Origin: Stramenopiles sp. TOSAG23-6
Taxonomy: Eukaryota; Sar
Assembly: GCA_900128565.1 (NCBI GenBank)
Contig: LT636293.1
Span: forward strand, 1-10,745
DNA: 10,745 nt
Direction of reading: 5' to 3'
This document shows positions 1 to 10,400 of this stretch, piece by piece. The translations under genes and the position numbers were made by a program. Numbering within the stretch: the first letter of the stretch is position 1; each line of letters begins with the position of its first letter. The notes below the pieces were generated by a model, which searched no databases, was not told where the DNA came from, and saw nothing but the letters and a program-made list of their open reading frames with translations.

Positions 1-83
1 TTTTTTGTTTTTGTTTTTGTTTTTGTTAGGTACGAAATTTCGTATGAAAAAAAATAAATTCGAAATTGAAAAAAAAAACATAC
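1..83 (-). mobile_element. Introner-like intron, receptor gene, 3' end outside window
   Basis: The donor is GTATGT after an exon ending GCTAT. The copy has the AATTTCGAATTT segment, an intact TACGAAATTTCGTA palindrome and CCTAAC. After the branch motif come repeats of AAAAAC in the gene sense, a small expansion unique to this copy. The acceptor is off the left edge. Confidence 0.85.
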
Positions 84-1135
84 ATAGCGGGTAACTTTGC
101 AACAAGAAAAACCAAAAGATAAATGCCGACTCTATTGCGGATAGTATTATGCCCTACTATGGATAATGACTTGGTGGATCTAAGAAGTTGATAGTATGTA
201 GTCATGGTAAATATGACTACAAACAATAAGGGAATATAGTAGCAAAATAACCGAAACATGTATTGTTCAAATGAAAAAAAATATTTTTTTTGTTAGGTAC
301 GAAATTTCGTACGAAAAAAAAAATTGAGATTAAAAACGTACATATCGTTTTTCCTCGTAATCCAACACCATGTTCCTCCCGCATATCCAAGAGCTCCACC
401 TGTCCATGAACCATCTTCTGCCAATGACGTTCCATATCCTCCCCAGAGTGAAAGACATAGAAAAAAAGTTGATAATCCCCAAACAATTCGATGATATTTT
501 GGTGAAGTATGAGATCCATGTTGAAGGGAAAGTCTATTATTAGCAAATCGTAATTCACAACGGATGTGATGTGCAAATACAGCTACCCAGAGAAATGCGC
601 CAACGCCAAAAAATTGCATCCAAGCTGCTGTAATATAACATATTGTTGTTGGGTCTTTTGCGTCAGATGTTCCATCTCCTAAAGTCATTAAAAATGCTAA
701 ACTGTGTAAAGCATCAGTCATTTGGAGAAACATGATTAAACGCGTTGCTAAACCTCCCCCATTTCGATTATTATGGTGAGACTTTGGTGAATGAAGGGGT
801 ATAGTTTGAATTAATTGTTCGTCGTTCGAGTTTAACGTAGCAGGTGCCGATTTTTCCAATTCTCTTTCTTCGTTCGGCGAAGCAATTGGATTAGTGGAGC
901 CTTGTGGGGTGCTATCGATAGATCGAAATGATCGTTGCACTGAGATTTCACTATCATCTTCATTTTCTGTAACTTCGCGTGGTGCTCTCTGAGAAGGTAG
1001 AATTAAAAAATAATATGTACATGTAATAAAGGCAGATGCAGATAACGATAATACCGCTCCAATAGCACTTACAATATGCAGTGTCAAGATCTGTTCTGAA
1101 TCGAAGTCGTCTTCTCTTACTTCAGTCGAATTCAT
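84..1135 (-). CDS. cAMP-receptor-like (class E / GPR157-like) seven-transmembrane receptor, 3'-partial
   Basis: This is a membrane receptor, presumably signalling through G proteins; its ligand is unknown. Exon 1 is 1135-342 and exon 2 is 257-84, joined in frame across an 84-nt intron; the gene continues past the left edge. About 322 residues are visible. Hydrophobic segments lie at about 18-46 (TM1), 129-152 (TM2), 164-192 (TM3), 214-239 (TM4), 266-290 (TM5) and 307-322 (TM6). Cys166 at the start of TM3 and Cys257 in a WCWI motif before TM5 are the expected disulfide pair. The WCWI...YYIPLL stretch is typical of Dictyostelium cAR-like receptors. The start ATG (1135-1133) gives Asn-Ser-Thr, a possible glycosylation site, at the extracellular N-terminus. 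The loop between TM1 and TM2 is about 80 residues, polar and acidic, far longer than usual. TM7 and the tail lie outside the window. Confidence 0.85.
258..341 (-). mobile_element. Introner-like intron, receptor gene (84 nt)
   Basis: The donor is GTACGT and the end is AATACAT. It contains the perfect 16-base palindrome GTACGAAATTTCGTAC followed by CTAAC. Removal gives GAT-ATG-TTT-CGG (D-M-F-R), linking WCWI to the fifth membrane segment. The first AG downstream is more than 40 nt into the conserved TM5 coding sequence, so no usable AG acceptor exists. Confidence 0.9.
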
Positions 1136-1140
1136 CGCAA

Positions 1141-1394
1141 AGCGTATGAATCGCCGTGGAATTATANAGGCCGGTGTANAAGGTTACTGATGTTACAATA
1201 GCGTGTTCTTGGAAAGGTTTAAAAGTCTTGATAGTCAATCTTCAGAATCAACAATTGATTATAGATAATTATTACAATTTACTATTCATGACGATATCGG
1301 ATATGACCTGTTTGACATCAATCAATTTGATGATTGACAAAAAAAATGACGTTAAATTCTTAACTTAATATTTCGTGTTTGTTAGCGTATGAAT
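1141..1394. repeat. Pair of 11-base direct repeats at 1141-1151 and 1384-1394
   Basis: The plus-strand sequence AGCGTATGAAT occurs at both positions. One copy lies directly before the receptor ATG and the other about 60 bases after the ligase stop. Its CGTATGAA core also occurs beside the palindrome of several intron elements, so both may be element remnants, or it may be a gene-start motif. Confidence 0.4.
1318..1337. repeat. Short inverted repeat in the intergenic region
   Basis: TCAATCA at 1318-1324 and TGATTGA at 1331-1337 are perfect 7-base inverted arms around a 6-base spacer. It lies about 180 bp upstream of the receptor start and 110 bp past the ligase stop. It could be a protein-binding site or a weak hairpin; in such AT-rich DNA it may be chance. 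Confidence 0.3.
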
Positions 1395-1407
1395 TTACAC
1401 TATCGTC

Positions 1408-1417
1408 TTTATTTATT
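1408..1417 (-). terminator. Overlapping poly(A) signals of the ligase gene
   Basis: In the gene sense the sequence AATAAATAAA gives two overlapping AATAAA hexamers about 35-40 nt after the ligase stop codon, a normal position for cleavage and polyadenylation. The region is AT-rich, so chance occurrence is possible. Confidence 0.55.
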
Positions 1418-1449
1418 TTTATATGTAAAAAAAATATGAAATTNTTCAC

Positions 1450-4400
1450 TCAAGACCAAATTTCCGAATCTTGTAATCTCAAATCAGCATCCATAGTGCT
1501 GCAGTTATTAATGGCATACAATATCTTTTCATAAGCAGCATCAAAAGTTGTGTATGCAGGAAGTTTGATTGTAAAAAAGCAAGTTTGTGATCTAGGAAAA
1601 TATTCATTTGGGTTCTCTGAGGCACAATCATCTTTCATTGCTTGAATGATAAATGGATGATTCAATGAAGAAGTACTGTGAAGAAATATGTTTCAAGTAT
1701 GAAATTGATTAGGTACGATTTTTTTTTACGAAAAAAAAAAACGAAATTCATGATGAAAATATACAAACGTCAGACGGCATTCGACTACGAGCCCAAGCAA
1801 ACTGTAAGAATTGAACACGCTGTGCTGGACTGAAACGCCGTAAAACTTGCCATAAAAATATGACTTCCCTAGACTCTGTAGAAAGGCCATCTTCATACTT
1901 GGCACAAGCCGAGAGTAAATCCACATCCATGTATTGTAAAGAAATATTTTTTTTTTATTAAAAAAAATATTAGGTACAAAATTTCATATAAAAAAAAATT
2001 GAAATGAAATGAATGATATCAACGTACACGTCAGCAACTCCACAAATTAAGTCGCGCGCTTCGTCTGCAGTATAAAGCTTTAATAATCCTACAGGTACTG
2101 TCATGAGGATACCTGAGAGAACGGCACCCGTTTGAATTTGATTTTCATAACGACGAACTTTTTGAGCAAGAACTCGATATTGTTGTCTATTCGAAAGATT
2201 CACGGATTTCGATAACCCACCAGTGACAAGNGGAACATTTCGTTGATTCCCAGAACTTGANTTTACACAAAAATATGTATTGTGAAAAAATATTTGGTTT
2301 AAAAAATTGTTAGGTNTGAAATTTTCTTTTCTTTTGAAAAACAAATTTAGGTACAATATTCCTGATGAAAACGAAAAAACAAATTTAGGTACAATATTCC
2401 TGATGAAAACGTACTTGAAACAAGTTCTTCCAGTTCTGCCGAATTAGCAGCAGATGCAGTAGCAGATAAAATATCATCTAGTCCTTCATCAATCTGTCGT
2501 AAATTACTGATATCTTTATGTGATCTTTGATTACTATCATACGTCCCNACAAGATGTTCCCAAAAGTAATTAGGCAAATTTAAAGGAATTTGTACTCCAC
2601 AACGTAACGCAACACCAATGTATTGTGAAATTTTAAATTTTGTTTGAAAAAAAATCGTCAGGTACAAAATTTGGTACAAAAAAAACAAATTCGAAATTCA
2701 AAAAAATAAAACATGCATAAGCTGACCCAGAAAACGAAGAAGAGCAAGACGAAAAGGATCATTTGCAGAAGGCGATAATAAACGAATATGNTGCTCACCT
2801 CCACGTTTCATGTTTGCATTAGGTGATGGAACTAACAAATTCAAACAACCTCGATCCTGTAATTCTTCGACAATATCAGTGAAAATAGTCCTAAAAGGAC
2901 CTCCCTGGTCTACAACGCCNTCACCAAAGAGTTTGACGAAAAATGATCTTGGTTGAGGATTTTCTTTAGAACTCCAAGCTTGGCGTAATCCTGAATAGTT
3001 CTTTATATCACCAAGCGATGTCCATAATTGTCCAAACACAGAATATGTTGTGAAAAAATATTTCAGAAAAAATAATTTTTAGGTACAGAATTTCCTACGA
3101 AAAAAAACATAAATTTGAAATTCATCATGAAAACAAACATATTTAATTTCTGTAGCAAGCATGCTATTACTTCCAGGTGTTCCCATGTTGGCAAGATCTG
3201 CAGCCATTTTTCTATCTAAAGAAATTTCTTTAATTGTCATTGGTTTAGAATATTCATCCTCGGGTTCTGGTGTGGCAAGAATGGTACGTGTTTGACTTTC
3301 ATGCCAAGCTGAATGCTTTACAACTGGAAAGAGTAAATGTTTAGCACTAACAAGACCCGTATGACATCCCCATCCATTTTATGTGAAACATATTTGTTTT
3401 TTGGTTTTAAAAAAATTGTTAAGTACAGAATTTTTCTTATGAAAAAAATAAATAAATTTGAAATGATTCATGAAAACGTATATTTCTCATCAAATCACCA
3501 GCTGAAGATAATTTGATGCAATCTAAAGAACCACGAAGTAATACATTCAATTGTAATAAAACTGCCCAACGAAGTCCCGCGTCTCGGCGTCCATCCTCAA
3601 CTAAAACAGGTATATTTTGAGCTGCATTGTATATATCAATTACAGTTAATCCAAATTCACCTACGCGTACTTTGCAACCAGCGCTTTGAGATGCTCTGAT
3701 GAGAGCCTTGTCACGGGACACGGACCAAAATTTACCAAATGCACGTCTTTGAAATTTTTCGATGGACGCTATTCCAGGCACACGTACAATGGAAGGATTT
3801 GTATTTATATCTGTATTTGGAATTTTGTCGTTTGCTACTTTTGGTAGTGCTATCGAATCTGTGACACTGCGAAGTTTCGAACAAAGACTATAATCACGTA
3901 TTGTGAAAAAATATTTTAAAAAAAAATCGTTAGGTACGAAATTTCGTATGAAAAAAAATTAAATCAGAAATTCATATAAAACATACACTTAAATTGTCTG
4001 TTTCTTCACAGTAAAATGGCGATTCTTCAATCACAGTGACATTGGAACCATGAAGAAAGTCTCTTGGTAACATAGAAACCCCAGAAGTACCATCTTCTAA
4101 AATGACGAGGCGATCAATAGAGCCATTTCCAGGTGTTGAACTATTGAAGCTCACAGAACTGTCAATATGTATCCCTAATACTGTCCCTATTATAGTACGA
4201 TTTGCTGCACCATCATTCATCGAAATGTCACCTCCAATGACAGATGGTTCAGACACAACAGCAGGAATAGATATTTTACATCGAGGAAGCAATGAAACAT
4301 GATCTACTTCCATACCTCTAGATCCATCATGTATTGTGGGGAAATATGTTTACGCTTTGAAATTGGTTAGCGTTAATTTTAAAATGAATTTTAAAACGAA

Positions 4401-7400
4401 TCATGAAAACAACAAACTCACAAAAAAAGAAAATCGTTAGGTACAAAATTTCGTATGCAAAATAAATGATGAAAACGTACAACCTCAATTTCTAAAGCTG
4501 TCGTTGGTTCAGCTTGACCTTCTTTCGTTGGGTGTACTAAACCGTGAGATTGACGCCATCGTAACCATTGTTTGTACGCCTTTTCAACAAACTCAAAAGG
4601 AGGAACTCCACCTTTCACTAATGCGCGTGCAGTCGCAATAGCTAATGCAGTATTATAACACCTTTCCTNAACGAGAGGCCGTTCAACTGAAACTGACATA
4701 TCACACAATGTAATTCTATCTTCAACAACAGCAGCATCTGAGGAAAGACCAGTATTACTGCGACCACGTTGCATCATTCTTTGTTTATTACAACCACGGA
4801 AGTAAATAAATGGCCATAAACCTCTCGCGCTTGTCCTAAATCGATGCTCTGGAAAGGAAAATGCTCGACCTAAAGGTCGTCCATTACAAAAGTAAAATAT
4901 TTCACCTGCATCAGTATCCAATAATACACCTATCCTATCACCTGAACCGATAAAAGGACCATAAAAACTTTCTCTGCCCGAGGCGTCGATAGTAGCACGA
5001 AAACTAATCCAAGCCCATCGATATCCTTGAGGAAATTTATCCATAGACACACGCGGCAAACCTACGGTAACACCAATGAATAAAGATCCAGCACCTCGAG
5101 TAGTACTATCAACGATAAACTCCCAATAGTGTGAACCTCTAAGAAGTGGACGATCATGCAATGTGAAAAAAATCAAAAACAATAATTCGTCAGGTACAAA
5201 ACTTTCATACAAAAAAATATTAATAAAATTCATGACGAAAGCATACACCAATGAGAACGCAACCAGGTCCAGATGGGGCAGAGACAGATCGACCATCACT
5301 TGACATGCAAAGATTTGCACTACATCTTTGTGAATTGAGTTGATTTAGCTTTGATGTTGGTGAACATATTGACAAATCTCGCATGGTATTCAGCGCATCT
5401 GGAAAAGCTTTGAGGTTAAGTAACGATTTATGGTACGGATGATTAGGATCTTTCATTAGAGTATGAGATGGATGATACTCCTTGTGTAAAATATGCAAAA
5501 CCTTTGCAACACATCCGCGATTTTGATCTGAGCGAAGCAAATTATCTGTCGTGTTTTTTTTCTTTTGGGTATCATTTATCGTATCACTGGAAATATTATC
5601 TTTGTTCTCTTTGCCAATTTCTTTTGTTGACATTCGAACACTTCGTTTTGAAAAACTATTCACAGGAGCAGGAGGATGACTCAGTCGTAATAATGTAGCA
5701 TGCAAAGGCGATCTTTCACCTCCCCAACTTTCTCTAACAACACGAAGATTCATAAGCGCTGCAATTGATTGTGCACCTAAATTACGAACTTGTAAATCTG
5801 AATCGCCTGTAAAACTTGTCCCCGAAGCGAGACGTAGTACAGAATGACGCATAAGGTACAAACCTTGTTTATCTTCGTCATCTAATTCACTTCCCTCGTC
5901 TAAAGACTTACACGTAAACTTTATGTTAGACGCACGCACAACCGCATTAACGACATCTCCACTACTGAGATGTAATGCATTTACAGCACTTGAATGGGTC
6001 ACTTTGGCCTCCTGCATAACGATCTCTACATTAGATGATGTAATGTCTAAATCATTAATCCGGTTCTGATTATTCTTGGCCTCATTGATACATTTATTTT
6101 TTTTATTTCCATCGATAATTGTTTCTTCGCAACCTTGCTCATCATTATCGCTTGAACTACTCGAAATCCCATCAGACACAGCAGCAATATAATCCATGCG
6201 ATTTCTATTTGTATCATCAACTTTCGAAATTTTCGTATTCCGATCCGACCGTCGTTTTTTCTCTATTTCTACTAATTTTTGCTCATTTTTGAAATCTAAT
6301 TCGCCATCTTTCCAACACTGCATGCATACATCAAAATCACAACCCTGGGTACATCGAAAACTTGTTCCTGTAGAACCACAAATATCACAATAATTAGTTT
6401 GGCGTGGAGCGGATACCATGTTTGTGAAAAAATATATCATACAAAAAAATATCGTTAGGTACGGAATTTTTTTACGGAATAAAAAAAATAGGTAAAACAT
6501 TCGTTATGAAAATGTACATATTATGCATTTTGTTGCATTTGATACCCATATACGAAGATGAAGCAATCGATTCGCGACCTAATCGTTTCTTTGCNATTAT
6601 ACTTGTAATACACAATGCAAAACATAATTTTGCAGCAGATCGTCGCAGTGTCACATCCGCCCAATCTCCGCCACAGTCAATGACGAGATCAACACATTTT
6701 GATTCTATCGCTTGTAGGCGAGTGGGAATGATACAACTTCTTCCTGAATCGTCCAATAACGCTTCTGCTATAATTTGCATACCAATGGTAGCTAATTTTG
6801 GATGTAATCTAGCATTATAACACAACTTTTCGAAAATAATTTTAACACCTCCTCCCCGGGCGACAAGACTTGGCGCACATCGGTGTCTTCCCAAGAAAGC
6901 TTTGGCAGACTTAATTAGTTGATNATTCGTTTCAGATGAAAATAATTTCTGAAGCAACGGTCGAAAAAAGTCATTAGCATCCGGAAGGGNGGGCACTTTA
7001 ATTGTCTTCTCTTTCTTTTGTACATTTTCATTTGCGGCTTTGACTTTTAGAGTTTTCGTCTTTTTGATTTCGTTTTCCTTTTCAGTTGAAGCAACAACTT
7101 GTTTTTTTTGTTCTTTGCAATTTTCTGTAACATCGTTACTAACAGATTTTCTCTCGGTTTTTACTTCCTTATCATTAGATTCCTTAGACATAGCTATTTC
7201 ATTGTCCTTAGATTCCTTAGACAAAGCTATTTCCTTGTCCTTAGATTCATTAGACATGGATATTTCCTTGTCCTTAGATTCATTAGACATGGCTATTTCC
7301 TTGTCATTAGATTCATTAGACAAAGCAAGCGCCATTGCAAGCATTGCCTCTTCTTCTTCGTTCTCACTGTCTTCATTATCATCTTCAACTTGAAGGTTTT

Positions 7401-10400
7401 CGCTTTGAAGCTTGCTTTCAGCAGATTCATTCTTTGATACAGATTCGTTCGTTATAGGTATATTGCTGTGATCATCCGACTCTTGGGATAGTGCAAGGGC
7501 TTTAGCGAGCATTGCTTCTTCATCGTCACTTTCTTCATAATCCGACGTGCAATTAGATTCTACTTTATCAGTATCTTTAGATTCTACTTCATTACTATCT
7601 TTAGATTCTACTTCATTACTATCTTTAGAATCTACATCATTGCTATCTTTAGATTCTACTTCATTACTATCTTTAGATTCAGCCATTACGGCTGCCAATT
7701 GTGAAGCTAATTGCTGCGCAACAACGTCTGAGCTAAAATTATTCACGTAAGTGTCACCAGGGGATTGAGTTGTTGTCGAAATATTAGACAGAGCAGCGGG
7801 GGTCACATTGGTGGGAATGGATGAACATTCAGATACAGAGTCGCCATCTTCATCGTTTTTACTAACCAAATCTTCTTCACCTTTTTTTTCTAAAATATCT
7901 TCAGTCTCCGGATTATTATTATCATCACTATTTTGACCATTTCTTCCATTTTCTTCGCTTTCGTTTTCATCAGCAACATCGGGAAATATATCAAATCTAT
8001 CTCCATTGGCAAAGACAACATCATTCTCCATATTTTCGATGCTATCATCCTTACCATCGTCGTTACACTCTTCTTCAATTCGGCGTATGCATTCAATCAA
8101 GTCATATTGATTCAAACCAAGTGTACTGGGGGTATCATCATTTTCTATTTTGCTGCCATTGATGAAAAATCCTAATGATTCTGGGTCTTCACCAGCACGC
8201 CGCGCAAATACACGAAATACTTTAGACATTTTCGTTCGTTGGAGTACTTTGAAATGGGTTTCTTTTCCGTCAGCCGAATCAAGGACCCTAATTGTAATAC
8301 TATTACTTTGATTACTAATACGATTATTTCGATGTCCAATTCTAGAAGCCCCACCTTGATTCATTCCCAATAATTGCGCGATGTGTAGTTGTGCCATCTG
8401 AGCCATTAGACCTCCTCCACCTTCACCACTTTCCATATTTTCAAAAACAGACATTAAAGTCTCCCCATGTATTTTGGAAAAATATTTCAAAAAAATCTAA
8501 AAAGAATTGTTAGGTACAAAATTTCGTACGAAAAAAAAACTCGAATGTAAAAAAAAATAAAACCTACATCTATATTCCCTCGAAGTCTAGGAGGCATATT
8601 TATCGAATTACTAGCACCGCCAGCACCGACAAATTGGCGATGAAATATATTCAGTCTTCTATTCGTTTCTCTTCGATATGTTCTTGGTTGTGAGGAAGAT
8701 TTTAATTTTTTATTCGCATCTTCCGATTTTTTTTTCGCCTCTGCTTTCACATTGAGCTCTGTCTCACGGTCAAGAAATCTCCCAGATTGATAGGTTTCCA
8801 TTCCAACACAGTGCCAGGAATTATTAGACTTTGTTTTGGTACCCGAAGAGTTCATATATTGAAAACGAAATGTTCTAAATTCCTTTCCCGGTTGGACAAC
8901 AATTGAATTTGACAAACCAAAGCCAATTAATTGTTCTTTCGCCACAGTAAATATATTACTTTTTTCATAGTTATATTCAGGTTTATTACTAGGATCATTC
9001 TTGGATGAAACTAATTCGCTAATAAAACCAATCGAAACATCTGCAGTACATCCATCATTATGGTGTATAAATATTTGTGAATTGATGTATTGTGGAAAAA
9101 TAGTTCAAAAAAAAAAACTAAAATTTGTTAGGTACAAAATTTCGTAAGAAAAATAAATTCGTAATTGAAAAAAATTAAAACATACATACCAATTGTACCA
9201 GGACACATTTTTAATATTCCCTTATACGCAACATTGTCAAAAAAATGATGTGCTAAGTCACACCAATCAATTTTAGAAGAGACCTCAGTTAAAACCGAGG
9301 TGTTGTATTGGACAGGTGCTTCAGTTTTTATTAAACATTTTGAAGCACAAGCTAACAGTAACTCATTTCTTTCTTTCTTTAATTTCATAGAAGAAATCGC
9401 AAGCAAAAGCTCAAAAAGTGATTTTAAGTATGCAGAAGGAGGTTTTGGTCTCTCTTTACATCGTTGTTGCTCAAAACACATCCACAATCGTTCTTCACTC
9501 GGAAGAGATTTTGATATTTCTAAAAGACTCATCCCAATATTCTTTATATCAAGTACTTTCATATTATTTTCATGATCAGACATTGAATTGGTTTGTGCCA
9601 GATTCAACATATCGATTCCAGCATTTAACATTTGTGATATAAGTAAAAACACAGGCTCTTTTAAAGTCATATTAGACCTTTTAGTACAAATGACTAAAGT
9701 GTTACGCAAATCAATACTAGCGCTTACAGCATAAGCAGCTTTGAAACCAATACAATCTTTCTTCTGTGATAAGCATAATAAAGCATCAAGAATGCGTACA
9801 GCGAAGAAAACACGAGGTTCACCAACAGCTGACGCGTCACTTATACCATGCTTTCCAGATACTCGACTATTTGATCGATGTTTGTGTAAATCCCAAGAAC
9901 ATTTCTGATATTTTGGATGAACTGCCGCAAGGCGTAACATTGTGGTACATGTAGCAACTATCGATGGCCCTGCACCCAAAGCAACTAACGTAGGGAGAAT
10001 TCCTAGAGGGTCTTCATTATTTTGCACATAATTCGAATTCGTGTGGATCATCGTGGATACAGACCCAACCCTAGGAGTCATTATGATCGAAGAACGACAG
10101 AGTACAAGTCGTGCAAAAGTAGGTGTCCAAAGTGGTGCGCTTAATACGTCACGTAGACTTGAATTTACTTCGATATCATGAGCTTTTGGAAAAATATTTC
10201 AAAAAAAAATCGTTAGGTACAAAATTTCGTACGCAAAATAAATTCGAAATTGAAAAAAAATAAAACATACATGAGCTTTTGTAAGTCTCAGTATACCAGC
10301 AACAATTCGACGAGTGTGTATCGTAACTAAGGCTTCTTCTAACATACATAGAGCTTCGGATGCATACTCCAAAGAAAGTTTTTCTTCATCCCACCCAACA

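Larger units (their letters stand above)
1136..1449 (-). promoter_or_regulatory. Intergenic region: ligase 3' end and receptor upstream region
   Basis: These 314 bp separate the ligase stop from the receptor start, both on the minus strand. The right part should hold the ligase 3' UTR and the left part the receptor promoter and 5' UTR. I see poly(A) signals near 1408-1417, a small inverted repeat at 1318-1337, and an 11-base direct repeat at 1141-1151 and 1384-1394. No clear TATA box can be assigned: a TATA-like stretch near 1162-1167 contains an N. A plus-strand open frame here has no coding character. Confidence 0.5.
1450..3042 (-). other. HECT catalytic domain of the E3 ligase (five exons)
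   Basis: The last five exons (3042-2717, 2617-2415, 2274-2028, 1928-1765, 1670-1450) encode about 386 residues. Landmarks in order: SVFGQLW at the entry; GVVDQGGPFR, a hallmark of the HECT N-lobe; LLVPSPN; FLGQLIGVALR spanning a splice junction; LNLPNYFW; a typical LVTGG segment; DLICG; DVDVDLL spanning another junction; FLWQVLRRFS; ARSRMP; and the catalytic RSQTCFFTIKLPAY near the end. Only about 42 residues follow the cysteine, as expected for a HECT C-lobe. The GVV motif has an N at 2920, in the third position of the preceding codon region; the usual residue there is Glu or Gly. All elements needed for activity appear present. Confidence 0.95.

Noticed and set aside
1156-1368. Plus-strand open frame in the intergenic region
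   Set aside because: It spans two N bases, lacks any recognisable motif and lies in AT-rich DNA between two minus-strand genes.
1167-6990. Isolated N bases as a biological signal
   Set aside because: Thirteen single Ns are scattered in exons, one intron and the intergenic region. They look like ambiguous base calls and none forces a stop.
7040-7750. Plus-strand Ser/Leu-rich open frames
   Set aside because: They are antisense shadows of the tandem repeats in the ligase acidic linker; repeated DNA keeps several frames open.
258-10270. Elements as ciliate-type internally eliminated DNA
   Set aside because: The donor-like GTAYGT, CTRAY branch motif, T tract and fixed gene-sense orientation fit spliceosomal introns better. 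Not fully excluded without RNA and DNA comparison.
258-10270. U12-type AT-AC introns
   Set aside because: The starts are GTAYGT, not ATATCC, and the branch motif is CTAAC and not the U12 TTCCTTAAC form. AC near the end is followed by AT shared with the flank.
258-10270. Euglenid-type non-conventional introns
   Set aside because: Those lack conserved donor and branch sequences; here both are strongly conserved.
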